DNA from: JBAXAB01 sp043718245
Lineage (GTDB): Bacteria; Patescibacteriota; Minisyncoccia; Phycocordibacterales; CAIZLB01
Reading direction: 5' to 3'
Assembly: GCA_043718245.1 (NCBI GenBank)
Contig: JAYSWB010000048.1
Location: forward strand, 1-11,230
DNA: 11,230 bases
The notes below the pieces were generated by a model. That model was not told where the DNA came from. It ran no database searches and saw only the letters and a program-made list of their open reading frames with translations. This document shows positions 1 through 6,064 of the stretch, in pieces. How positions within the stretch are numbered: the stretch's first letter is position 1; each line of letters begins with the position of its first letter. The position numbers and the translations under genes were made by a program.

Positions 1-77
1 AGCAAAATTACTGGAAATATCATCAAATCAAGGAGTGAGTTATCCACAACTGCTAGGGAAATACTGGAAATGTCGTA

Positions 78-650
78 CTAGTTTGGAGAAGTCGGGAAGA
101 AGAACGTCGTAACCGCTTCCTGGTCTTCAAACGCCTCAGCCAAAACCTTCAATCCATATTTCTCTGCCGCTGAACGAGGTCCAAGGGCTGCATATGTAGA
201 ATGCTCCGCACTTTCTGCCACCAAACGCGCCGCTTCACCATTGCTGGCTGCATTTACCGTAGGCCACTTGATCTTGCCCTTACAAGCTCCCAATGCTTTC
301 GGGTGGGCAATAATACCCTCAATCTCCGTACCTTCTCTCGCCATAAGACAAAAATGAAGTTTCATCTGAATCGCACCGACGATGTGAAACTTGCAATCAT
401 CTCCTTTCAAAAGCTCGATGAATGACTCCACCGGCTCTGCCACTCTGCCTTCAGCCAAGGTTTCCATGGAGATGGCACCATATCCTCCGTGTTCAGCAAT
501 CAGGCGGAGAACTTCCCCGTTATTTTTCGCTTCAACGTAGTTTTCATTTGTAACGGCCGGTGCGCCGTAGATTCCCGCCAATGCAGTGTATGCATCATGC
601 GAGAATGTTGCCCCAATGGGACCGAGGAATGTGATTTTGTGGTTTTTCAT
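78..650 (-). CDS. pheA: Prephenate dehydratase-domain protein (PheA-like, no ACT domain)
   Basis: A 190-residue protein matching the prephenate dehydratase fold. It has an N-terminal FLGPIGATFS (residues 8-17, the GPxGTFS motif with one extra residue), a GAISMETLAEGRV segment (58-70) where the family has the VPxENSxEG loop, HPKALGACKG (116-125), and a C-terminal YGLKVLAEAFEDQEAVTTFFF stretch near residue 165. Prephenate dehydratase converts prephenate to phenylpyruvate, the last committed step to phenylalanine. The protein ends where the catalytic domain ends, so the usual ACT (Phe-sensing) domain is absent. Two key spots deviate: the TRF motif is TTF (181-183) and ENS is ETL (62-64). It could therefore be a divergent dehydratase or a non-aromatising prephenate decarboxylase of the BacA type, which belongs to the same family. 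It sits behind a Phe-rich leader ORF and terminator (684-805), which favours a link to phenylalanine. The start at ATG 650 fits the family N-terminus; no Shine-Dalgarno sequence is evident. Confidence 0.8.
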   Translation of the reverse strand: MKNHKITFLGPIGATFSHDAYTALAGIYGAPAVTNENYVEAKNNGEVLRLIAEHGGYGAISMETLAEGRVAEPVESFIELLKGDDCKFHIVGAIQMKLHFCLMAREGTEIEGIIAHPKALGACKGKIKWPTVNAASNGEAARLVAESAEHSTYAALGPRSAAEKYGLKVLAEAFEDQEAVTTFFFPTSPN

Positions 651-683
651 ATGGTTGGTTGTTGTTGTGTGATACTTCCAAAT

Positions 684-720
684 AAAAAAACCGCCGGTCC
701 GGAGAGGATTAGCGGTTTCT
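684..720 (-). terminator. Intrinsic terminator acting as attenuator before the PheA-like gene
   Basis: Read on the minus strand, AAACCGC (718-712) pairs with GCGGTTT (694-688), extendable by a G-U and an A-U pair, and is followed by a run of T (690-684). It lies 34 bases before the PheA-like start and after a short Phe-rich ORF. It could also be the terminator of the gene at 863-2737, but its position downstream of the leader ORF and its overlap with an alternative pairing favour an attenuator. Confidence 0.7.
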
Positions 721-751
721 TTATCTAGATTTTACAATGCTAATTCACTCT
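703..751 (-). promoter_or_regulatory. Candidate antiterminator pairing
   Basis: On the minus strand ATTAGC (744-739), which covers the leader ORF stop codon, is perfectly complementary to GCTAAT (713-708). AGAG (751-748) can also pair with CTCT (706-703) across a small internal loop. The GC at 713-712 is shared with the 5' arm of the terminator, so the two structures compete. A ribosome stalled at the Phe codons (773-784) would leave ATTAGC free, while one at the stop codon would cover it. The pairing is short, so this is a reasoned candidate. Confidence 0.5.
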
Positions 752-805
752 TCGGTTTGCCGATTGATTCCAGAAGCTAAAGAATGAGTTAGTTTGTTGT
801 ATCAC
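740..805 (-). CDS. Phe-rich leader peptide (attenuation)
   Basis: A 21-codon ORF starts at GTG (805-803) and ends at TAG (742-740). It contains the run Phe-Phe-Ser-Phe-Trp (codons TTC TTT AGC TTC TGG, 784-770) and ends NRRVN. An in-frame TAA lies upstream, so GTG is the only plausible start; no clear Shine-Dalgarno sequence is present. A small hairpin, TCGG-CAAA-CCGA (763-752), follows the Phe codons. The ORF is followed by mutually exclusive antiterminator and terminator pairings ahead of a prephenate dehydratase-like gene. This is the classical layout of a phe leader peptide, where charged tRNA-Phe controls ribosome position and so termination. The promoter upstream could not be fixed. Confidence 0.6.
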   Translation of the reverse strand: MIQQTNSFFSFWNQSANRRVN

Positions 806-862
806 GGGATTAAGGGTAACTTAATTTCAAAACTTATGCAAGAAAATAAAACACGTTAGCTG

Positions 863-2737
863 TTATCTCTTTAATCCACCCCATTCTACATAAGAAAAAC
901 CATGTCTGTCAGTCTTTTCTACTGTTTGAGGGTTAATCGATATTTTTGCAGCTAAAGGTTCCCAATCGAGAAATGTTCTGAGTACAGAGTCGGGTGTAGG
1001 CACGACTTTCATTGGGAAAAGCCGGTTAACTTCTTGTGTATTAAAGAAAGAAATTCTATAGAACGGCGCCCCAGTTTTTAGCATTTCTGGGTACCAAAAT
1101 TCAATAAAATCACCCCTTTCTGTATCCGTGAATCCCATAAGAGATAATTTTTCATCCAAAGAGTTTTTTAATTCGTTTTTACTTACAACAAATCCATCCT
1201 TAACAATTGTGTAGTCACTTGAAACATTACCAGACCAATAAATATAAGGGTATTGATTATTTTTGCATGCTTCGTAAGCGTATTCACTTCCAACATCAGC
1301 ATTTATATAATCTTCGCAATCTTCTCTATTTTGAGATGAAAGTATCCCAGACGGATGAGCTAGAACATCCCACCCTCCTTTATAACTAGGAATCTGGTGG
1401 CTGAAATTGTTCACATTCTGAACTTCTAAATGAACAGATGTATCAGTTTTTGGATACAAGTAGATCACTGGCTTACCACAACCTCCGTCTATTACGTAAT
1501 CATTCTCACCAACTGCAACTAGTCGGTTCCAAGCATCCTTGAAAAATAATACAGGATAACCAGTAATATACTCAGAGAATGTGGGCACGCGAGTGGCGTC
1601 GATAGAGCTGTTCAAGCTTAAAAACTCGTCAGGTGTGTATTGAGAGACTTTTTCTGCGTACTCTGCTCGCATGATTAAATGATTAACATTTTTCAACACA
1701 TACAAATCAGGTCCATGTTTCTTGACCCCGCCAATGTGGCCAACTTGTTTCAATTCGTCCATGCTTACATTCTTTATTACATAAGAATTTTGACCTTGAC
1801 CGCACGGAGTCGGAGTTACTGAAGAGTAGTTTCCATAATTTCCTATATCAGATATGAAATCATTAGCGGAAAAAATATTATTATAAGGTTTCTTAATTGT
1901 TTTTCCTGTTATACCAACAACTACATCATTCATTTCAGTGCTCAAGTTTAGGCTATATTCAGCAACTACCCCGTTTTTGTCTTTCACATGAATATTTGTT
2001 CTCCCTTGATAATAATTTTTAAGACCATCGAATTCCCCTTTTCCATCATTGCCTTTTGCTTGGTAATATTTGTATCCAAAACTGCCTATATTCTCTGGAT
2101 TGAAACCCCCTTCGTATATATCTAGGTCGCCAATTGATCCAAGCTTTTTCCCAAGGGGTTGAGGGCTAATGTCGTAGTGCATGAAATTATAGGTAAAATC
2201 CCCAATTTGAATTTTTGCAGTATGGGCGAAATCAATACCACTTACAGTGCCGATCACCTTTTTTTGATTAAATGACCCTTCCGACATGTAGTTAGTCACT
2301 ATTGTTGATGTACCATTGTCAACAATCTCAAATGTAATGTAATCCTTGGTTATAAAGTATGTAGGAAAGCTTCCGCCTAGATCTCCGTTCTGCGAAAGGA
2401 AAGCAAGGACTTTGCGATAGCCTTTATATGTGCCACTTTCAACGTCTCCGGCATTTACATATTTTATTTCGGTAGCCCAAGGATTACATATTGGGTTTTG
2501 TGGGTCTCCACTCGTATCATAGTAACTTGGCTTAAAAAGCTGATATCCTGTCGAGTAAACATCTGTAGAGGAGGCGTATTTCGCACAAAGATCTTCAGCG
2601 GTAATATTAGGCTGTGTCGGGGTGTCGATTGTTACTGTTATGGTATCGGGAGTACGGGATGTAAAAACTACGTATGTGCCGACAATTACAATAGCTGCTA
2701 ATAATAGAAATATTAAACTTATAATTTTATTTTTCAT
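863..2737 (-). CDS. Membrane-anchored/exported protein with C-terminal KPVIYLYP domain, unknown function
   Basis: A 624-residue protein if started at ATG 2737, chosen because the product then begins with a lysine-rich tip and one hydrophobic segment (MKNKIISLIFLLLAAIVIVG), a signal anchor or uncleaved signal; no lipobox cysteine follows. An upstream in-frame ATG at 2770 would add 11 residues but lies inside the HU terminator. The middle part (about 40-420) is not recognised and is rich in Tyr, Asn, Gly and Ser, as in extracytoplasmic proteins. The last 205 residues start at CGKPVIYLYP (about 420-429) and continue with GGWDVLAHPSG, YIYWSG, IEFWYPEM, PDSVLRTF and a terminal GFSYVEWGG. I recognise this C-terminal pattern as recurring in uncharacterised CPR proteins; its function is unknown. 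A TATACT hexamer lies 12-17 bases before the start, so the mRNA may be almost leaderless. An HU terminator separates it from the HU gene. Confidence 0.75.
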   Translation of the reverse strand: MKNKIISLIFLLLAAIVIVGTYVVFTSRTPDTITVTIDTPTQPNITAEDLCAKYASSTDVYSTGYQLFKPSYYDTSGDPQNPICNPWATEIKYVNAGDVESGTYKGYRKVLAFLSQNGDLGGSFPTYFITKDYITFEIVDNGTSTIVTNYMSEGSFNQKKVIGTVSGIDFAHTAKIQIGDFTYNFMHYDISPQPLGKKLGSIGDLDIYEGGFNPENIGSFGYKYYQAKGNDGKGEFDGLKNYYQGRTNIHVKDKNGVVAEYSLNLSTEMNDVVVGITGKTIKKPYNNIFSANDFISDIGNYGNYSSVTPTPCGQGQNSYVIKNVSMDELKQVGHIGGVKKHGPDLYVLKNVNHLIMRAEYAEKVSQYTPDEFLSLNSSIDATRVPTFSEYITGYPVLFFKDAWNRLVAVGENDYVIDGGCGKPVIYLYPKTDTSVHLEVQNVNNFSHQIPSYKGGWDVLAHPSGILSSQNREDCEDYINADVGSEYAYEACKNNQYPYIYWSGNVSSDYTIVKDGFVVSKNELKNSLDEKLSLMGFTDTERGDFIEFWYPEMLKTGAPFYRISFFNTQEVNRLFPMKVVPTPDSVLRTFLDWEPLAAKISINPQTVEKTDRHGFSYVEWGGLKR

Positions 2738-2767
2738 AATTAAAGTGAGTATATCATGTGCCCAAAA

Positions 2768-2798
2768 CAAAACACCCGACGTGATGTCGGGTGTTTTG
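2768..2798. terminator. Bidirectional intrinsic terminator after HU
   Basis: A 13-bp perfect inverted repeat, CAAAACACCCGAC (2768-2780) and GTCGGGTGTTTTG (2786-2798), with a 5-base loop. Runs of A and T sit at the stem ends, so it can end transcripts in either direction. It lies 27 bases downstream of the HU stop and insulates HU from the gene starting at 2737. Confidence 0.9.
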
Positions 2799-2824
2799 TT
2801 AAGTGGGTTTAAATAACCTAAAGA

Positions 2825-3097
2825 TTATTTAACTGCGTCTTTGAACGCCTTTGCTGCGCGGAACTTCGGAACTCTCATAGCTGGAACCTTAACTGCTTCT
2901 CCAGTTCTAGGGTTTCTAGCTGTTCTAGCTGCTCGATCCTTCGCTGAAAAAATACCAAGACCGGCAATTGAAACCTCTTCTCCTTTCTTAACTGACTTGA
3001 TGATAGCATCGATAACAGAATCAACTACTTGTTCAGCCTGAACCTTAGTTGAGTTAATGATACCGTGTACTACATCTGCAAGACCTGCTTTGTTCAT
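2825..3097 (-). CDS. hup: HU-family DNA-binding protein
   Basis: A 90-residue protein of the usual HU/IHF length. The N-terminal helices (MNKAGLADVVHGII...) form the dimer core. The HU signature spans about residues 46-66: GLGIFSAKDRAARTARNP, then the RNPRTGE tip of the DNA-binding arm (61-67) and VPKFRAAKAFKDAVK at the C-terminus. HU dimers bend and compact nucleoid DNA. The arm keeps the Arg-Asn-Pro that intercalates into DNA in this family. HU rather than IHF is favoured because it is a single monocistronic gene with its own promoter (3153-3180) and terminator (2768-2798); which HU paralogue it is cannot be said. No good Shine-Dalgarno sequence precedes ATG 3097. Confidence 0.95.
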   Translation of the reverse strand: MNKAGLADVVHGIINSTKVQAEQVVDSVIDAIIKSVKKGEEVSIAGLGIFSAKDRAARTARNPRTGEAVKVPAMRVPKFRAAKAFKDAVK

Positions 3098-3152
3098 GAT
3101 TTATTTTTAAAAATTTCTTTTTAATTAATTTTCGACCACCTAGCGTAATACC

Positions 3153-3180
3153 ATTATATATCAAGGTTTTTTGAATGCAA
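3153..3180 (-). promoter_or_regulatory. Promoter for HU
   Basis: On the minus strand TTGCAT (3180-3175), a 16-base spacer and TATAAT (3158-3153) form a near-consensus vegetative promoter. The predicted transcript start is near 3146, giving an AT-rich leader of about 50 bases before the HU ATG. Confidence 0.75.
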
Positions 3181-3216
3181 ACAAGGCGGTTTTGCAAAAA
3201 TGTGTTGTAATTTTTA

Positions 3217-4749
3217 CTAGCGCGCGACCTCTATTGCACGAGTTTCCCTTATTACTGTCACCTTAATTTCCCCTGGGTAACGAAGGTCACTCTCAATTTT
3301 TAGGGCGATTTCCCTTGCTAGATTGCGTGCTTCCACGTCTCCAATATCCGCTGGATTGATAAAAACCCTTATTTCTCGGCCTGCTTGGAGAGCGTAGGCT
3401 TTTTCAACGCCCGGGAATGACGTGGCTATTCCCTCTAATTCTGCCAAACGCTTTGTATAGCTTTCGATGTTATCCTTTCTGGCACCTGGACGTCCTCCTG
3501 AAATAGCGTCAGCGGTTTGGACGATGCGCGATTCGACGGTGTCGTAAGGGTATTCTTCATGATGTGCCCGCATAGCGCGGATAATGTCGTCGTGGACTTC
3601 AAATTTTTCTAGTAGTTGGATACCAATTTCGACATGAGTACCGGAAACTTCATGGTCCAGTGCCTTACCAATGTCATGAAGGAGGGCTGCGGTCTTTGCA
3701 ACTCGAACATTGGCCCCAATCTCCTCTGCGATAATCCCTGCAATATGTGAACATTCAATCGAATGCTGTAAAATATTATGTCCGTAGCTAGTTCGGAAGT
3801 GTAAGCGACCAAGAATCGCCACAAGTCGTGGGTCCAAATTTAAAATTCCACATTCATATGTCGCTTCTTCGCCTTTTTCCTTAACAATTTTTCCGATTTC
3901 TTTTTTAGCGCTCGCTACTTCCTTTTCAATTCGCGCTGGTTGAATGCGACCATCTTTAATCAATGCATCTAGTGCCATTTTTGCAACTGTTCGTCGCACA
4001 GGATCAAACGAAGAGAGCGTGATGGTATTTGGTGCATCGTCAATAATAACTTCAACACCGGTTTCTTTTTCAAAAGCTTTAATATTTCGTCCCTCCTTAC
4101 CAATAATTTTCCCTTTCACATCTTCGGATTCGATGTGAACTGAGGAGGTAAATAAATCAGACGAAACCGAAGTTGCTAAACGTTGAATAGACATAGCCAG
4201 TATCTCCTGCGAAGCATTCCTGAGCGTATCTTCTCCAGCAATTTCCAATTTTCGTAGTCGAGATTTAATTGCTTCCTCCTCCTCCTCTTCAATTTTTTTG
4301 AAAAGTTCAAACTGCGCTTCTTTTTTATCCAATTTTGCAGTACGCTCTAATTCCTTTTCTGCCTGCTCTAATGCCTTCAAAACCCCCTCCTTATTCTCTT
4401 CGATTTCTGTTTTGGCCTTATTTACATCCTCTATTTGCTTGTCGGTCTCTACTTGGCGGGTATCTAGAAACTCTTCTTTTTTTACTAAGCGCTCTTCTGT
4501 TTTTTTAATATCTTCTTCTCGTTCTTTTACTTCTTCGCGTGCATTTTTTAAAGTCTCCGCTGCTTTTTCCTCTGACTTTAAGATCACATGATTCGCTTCT
4601 TCCTTAGCACTAGCCATCATTTTTCGAATATCAATTTCAAGAGAGCCTTTTTTTCCAAGTGCGATTAAAATTCGAATGATATATCCAAGTGAAAAACCCA
4701 ACCCTCCTGCGAGAGTTGCGACGAGGAGTGCTGTTTGAAGGCTTATCAT
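3217..4749 (-). CDS. rny: Ribonuclease Y
   Basis: A 510-residue protein with the complete RNase Y order. An N-terminal membrane segment (about 5-31) is followed by a long charged coiled coil (about 45-165). A KH domain (about 205-270) carries the GxxG loop as GKEG in KGKIIGKEGRNIKAF. An HD phosphohydrolase domain carries ALLHDIGKALDHE (H358-D359), a further His pair in RAHHEEYP (396-397) and D414 in QTADAISGGRPGARK. RNase Y is the membrane-tethered endonuclease that starts mRNA decay in bacteria lacking RNase E; the HD residues bind the catalytic metals. Length agrees with the family (about 510-520). It begins 15 bases after clpP ends, so the two probably form an operon coupling protein and RNA turnover. 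No Shine-Dalgarno sequence is obvious in that gap. Confidence 0.97.
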   Translation of the reverse strand: MISLQTALLVATLAGGLGFSLGYIIRILIALGKKGSLEIDIRKMMASAKEEANHVILKSEEKAAETLKNAREEVKEREEDIKKTEERLVKKEEFLDTRQVETDKQIEDVNKAKTEIEENKEGVLKALEQAEKELERTAKLDKKEAQFELFKKIEEEEEEAIKSRLRKLEIAGEDTLRNASQEILAMSIQRLATSVSSDLFTSSVHIESEDVKGKIIGKEGRNIKAFEKETGVEVIIDDAPNTITLSSFDPVRRTVAKMALDALIKDGRIQPARIEKEVASAKKEIGKIVKEKGEEATYECGILNLDPRLVAILGRLHFRTSYGHNILQHSIECSHIAGIIAEEIGANVRVAKTAALLHDIGKALDHEVSGTHVEIGIQLLEKFEVHDDIIRAMRAHHEEYPYDTVESRIVQTADAISGGRPGARKDNIESYTKRLAELEGIATSFPGVEKAYALQAGREIRVFINPADIGDVEARNLAREIALKIESDLRYPGEIKVTVIRETRAIEVAR

Positions 4750-4764
4750 TTTGTTTTGGTTTAG

Positions 4765-5337
4765 TTAAGAGAGAACCTTGTCGATGATTCCGTATTTTTT
4801 AGATTCATCTGCTGTCATCCAAAAGTTTCTATCCATATCCTTGGCAATTTTTTCTACAGACTGTCCGGTGTTCTTGGCCATCATTTTATTAAGTCGCTCT
4901 CGAAGCATGATAATATTTTTTGCTGTGATTTCGATATCAGACGCTTGACCTTCGATTCCTCCTAGTGGTTGGTGAATCATGACCTCGGAATTAGGGAGAG
5001 AGAAACGCTTGCCCTTCGCACCAGCGGACAAAATATGAGCTCCCATAGATGCTGCCATTCCAACACAAATTGTCGAGACATCATTTTTGATGTGATTCAT
5101 TGTGTCGATGATTGCCATTCCGTCTGTGACACTTCCTCCAGGAGAATTTATATAAAGTTGAATGTCTTTCTTTGAATTTTCAGACTGCAAAAATAGCATC
5201 TGCGCAATTACGATGCTTGCAGTGTTGCTATCAATCGGCCCACCCAAGAAAATAATATTCTCCCGTAAAAGTCGTGAGTAAATGTCGTAAGCCCGTTCCC
5301 CAAACTGTGATTTTTCGATTACTGTTGGTATAAGCAT
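4765..5337 (-). CDS. clpP: ATP-dependent Clp protease proteolytic subunit
   Basis: A 190-residue serine peptidase that matches ClpP throughout. It has YINSPGGSVTDGMAI (62-76), the nucleophile Ser97 in CVGMAASMGAHILSAG, His122 in MIHQPLGG, and the catalytic Asp169 in the DMDRNFWM motif. The triad is thus complete and in almost the same positions as in E. coli (97, 122, 171). ClpP forms a double heptameric barrel and degrades proteins fed by ClpX or ClpC/A; no such ATPase gene is in the window. The short N-terminus starting MLIPTVIEKS suggests little or no propeptide. Promoter elements lie at 5360-5368, and rny follows 15 bases downstream. Confidence 0.97.
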   Translation of the reverse strand: MLIPTVIEKSQFGERAYDIYSRLLRENIIFLGGPIDSNTASIVIAQMLFLQSENSKKDIQLYINSPGGSVTDGMAIIDTMNHIKNDVSTICVGMAASMGAHILSAGAKGKRFSLPNSEVMIHQPLGGIEGQASDIEITAKNIIMLRERLNKMMAKNTGQSVEKIAKDMDRNFWMTADESKKYGIIDKVLS

Positions 5338-5359
5338 TGTTTTTGTGTTAGTTTTAGAC

Positions 5360-5368
5360 AGTATAACA
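5360..5368 (-). promoter_or_regulatory. Extended -10 promoter for clpP-rny
   Basis: On the minus strand TGTTATACT (5368-5360) is an extended -10 element (TGnTATACT) 22 bases before the clpP ATG. A perfect TTGACA occurs just upstream but at the wrong spacing (7 bases), so no -35 at normal distance is claimed. Confidence 0.5.
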
Positions 5369-5397
5369 CCCCTGTCAAATATTTAGGCTAAAAACAC

Positions 5398-5505
5398 ATG
5401 AGACAACATAGATTTTTCGTCGGTCAAGATTTAAGCGAAGTTTTAGGGAGAAATCCGAGGGTTTTTGATTTTGATCCATTGGTGGGGTGGTCTGGTTTTT
5501 CATAA
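5398..5505 (+). pseudogene. Possible 35-codon remnant resembling an RsmE N-terminus
   Basis: A short ORF starting MRQHRFFVGQDLSE and ending in a stop at 5503-5505. The opening MRxHRFFV resembles the start of 16S rRNA m3U1498 methyltransferase RsmE, but the rest of the roughly 240-residue enzyme is absent. It has no Shine-Dalgarno sequence and no convincing promoter. It ends just where the structured-leader cassette begins, so it could be the stump of a gene replaced or interrupted by that cassette. The match is short and may be chance. Confidence 0.2.
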
Positions 5506-5511
5506 GAAACC

Positions 5512-5540
5512 TTTTCAAGAAAGACAAAAAGTGATTATGC
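5512..5540 (+). promoter_or_regulatory. Candidate promoter for the ribozyme-HTH transcript
   Basis: TTTTCA (5512-5517), a 17-base spacer and TTATGC (5535-5540) preceded by TGA give an extended -10 type promoter. The predicted start near 5547 would place the GGTTGG...CCAACC hairpin at the RNA 5' end. Both hexamers are weak matches, so this is tentative. Confidence 0.35.
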
Positions 5541-5546
5541 ACTCAG

Positions 5547-5634
5547 GGTTGGAGAAAACCAACCTGGTACCAAAACAAAAACAGGGCGCTCTCCAGTCGG
5601 AGTTGTCGCAATGGGTTGATCAGTCGATCACCCA
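5547..5634 (+). ncRNA. Structured 5' leader hairpins upstream of the hammerhead
   Basis: Three consecutive hairpins can be drawn. GGTTGG (5547-5552) pairs with CCAACC (5559-5564). CTCC (5591-5594) pairs with GGAG (5599-5602) around an AGTC loop. TGGG plus TGATC (5612-5621, one bulged T) pairs with GATCA plus CCCA (5626-5634), again around an AGTC loop. The last ends one base before the hammerhead starts. The regularity suggests a folded RNA, not coding sequence; its role is unknown. Confidence 0.45.
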
Positions 5635-5635
5635 G

Positions 5636-5685
5636 TCTGTCTACGAATGTAATTCGTACTGATGAGTCCAAAAGGACGAAACAGA
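5636..5685 (+). ncRNA. Hammerhead self-cleaving ribozyme (type III topology)
   Basis: All hammerhead parts are present in order. Stem III is TCTG (5636-5639) with CAGA (5682-5685). The cleavage triplet is GTC (5639-5641), with predicted scission between 5641 and 5642. Stem I is TACGAAT (5642-5648) with ATTCGTA (5652-5658), 7 perfect pairs closed by a GTA loop. The core CTGATGA (5659-5665) is followed by stem II GTCC (5666-5669)/GGAC (5674-5677) with an AAAA loop, and then core GAAA (5678-5681). The A at 5681 faces the T at 5640 as the family's A15.1-U16.1 pair. Stem III is the open stem, so the topology is type III. It lies 38 bases before the HTH gene start and in the same orientation, so cleavage would give that mRNA a 5'-OH end beginning with stem I. 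Every conserved core nucleotide is intact. Stem III is short (4 pairs plus A-U) and the loops are small, so activity in vivo is unproven. Confidence 0.9.
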
Positions 5686-5723
5686 AGAACATTTCAACAA
5701 ACAACAAGAAAGGAAAAAAGAAA

Positions 5724-6008
5724 ATGGCACAGGTAAAATACGCAAGTCCGTTCCTAAAGGAACGTAGGATGAGACTCGGTCTCGAACCCTTCGAGGTGGC
5801 CGACAAGATTGGCGTTCCCCACGGAACATACAGGCAGTGGGAATGCCGCGGAGAATTGCCCGAAGCGCACTTCGCAAAGCTCGCCGAAGCCCTCGGAGTA
5901 ACGGAGAACGAGCTCAAGACGGAGAAAGTGGCTGCGATTGTCCTCGCAGAATTCGGGATCGCAAAGGCGGACACTCACGGCTTCATTGCCAAGGCTTTGC
6001 GGACATAG
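5724..6008 (+). CDS. Small XRE/Cro-type helix-turn-helix protein
   Basis: A 94-residue protein. Residues about 8-58 form a Cro/C1-type HTH: SPFLKERRMRLGLEPFEVADKIGVPHGTYRQWECRGELPEAHFAKLAEALGV, with the turn near KIGVPHGTYRQWE and a trailing LAEALGVTENEL typical of XRE domains. The remaining 36 residues are a short helical tail with no recognised domain. The start at ATG 5724 is supported by a good Shine-Dalgarno (AAAGGA, about 9 bases upstream), stronger than in the neighbouring genes; the frame is open further upstream but that part is the ribozyme. It probably binds DNA as a dimer, perhaps regulating itself. It is on the opposite strand to its housekeeping neighbours, is visibly richer in G and C, and has its own terminator, all pointing to acquisition. 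The target is unknown. Confidence 0.8.
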   Translation: MAQVKYASPFLKERRMRLGLEPFEVADKIGVPHGTYRQWECRGELPEAHFAKLAEALGVTENELKTEKVAAIVLAEFGIAKADTHGFIAKALRT

Positions 6009-6009
6009 G

Positions 6010-6058
6010 ACCCACCGGTTCCACAGGAAAAACTCTGTGGCACGATGGTGGGTTTTTT
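6010..6058 (+). terminator. Intrinsic terminator of the ribozyme-HTH unit
   Basis: ACCCACC (6010-6016) pairs with GGTGGGT (6047-6053), enclosing a second perfect hairpin CCACAG (6021-6026)/CTGTGG (6035-6040), and a run of T follows (6053-6058). It begins two bases after the HTH stop codon. Nested stems of this strength make termination on the plus strand very likely. Confidence 0.85.
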
Positions 6059-6064
6059 CTTTTG

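Noticed and set aside
40..48. TTATCCACA, a perfect DnaA-box consensus, left of the PheA-like gene
   Set aside because: A single 9-mer without a cluster, AT-rich unwinding region or dnaA/dnaN neighbour visible in the window is not evidence for an origin.
9..71. Direct repeat TACTGGAAAT at 9-18 and 62-71
   Set aside because: Only 10 bases, two copies, no recombinase nearby; could be chance. Nothing else recognised in 1-77.
3181..3216. GCAAA...TTTGC imperfect hairpin downstream of rny
   Set aside because: Only about five pairs and no U-run, so it was not called a terminator.
5465..5974. ORFs on both strands across the ribozyme and HTH region
   Set aside because: They run through the ribozyme or antisense to the HTH gene, lack ribosome sites and have no family features; the HTH frame from 5724 explains the coding signal.
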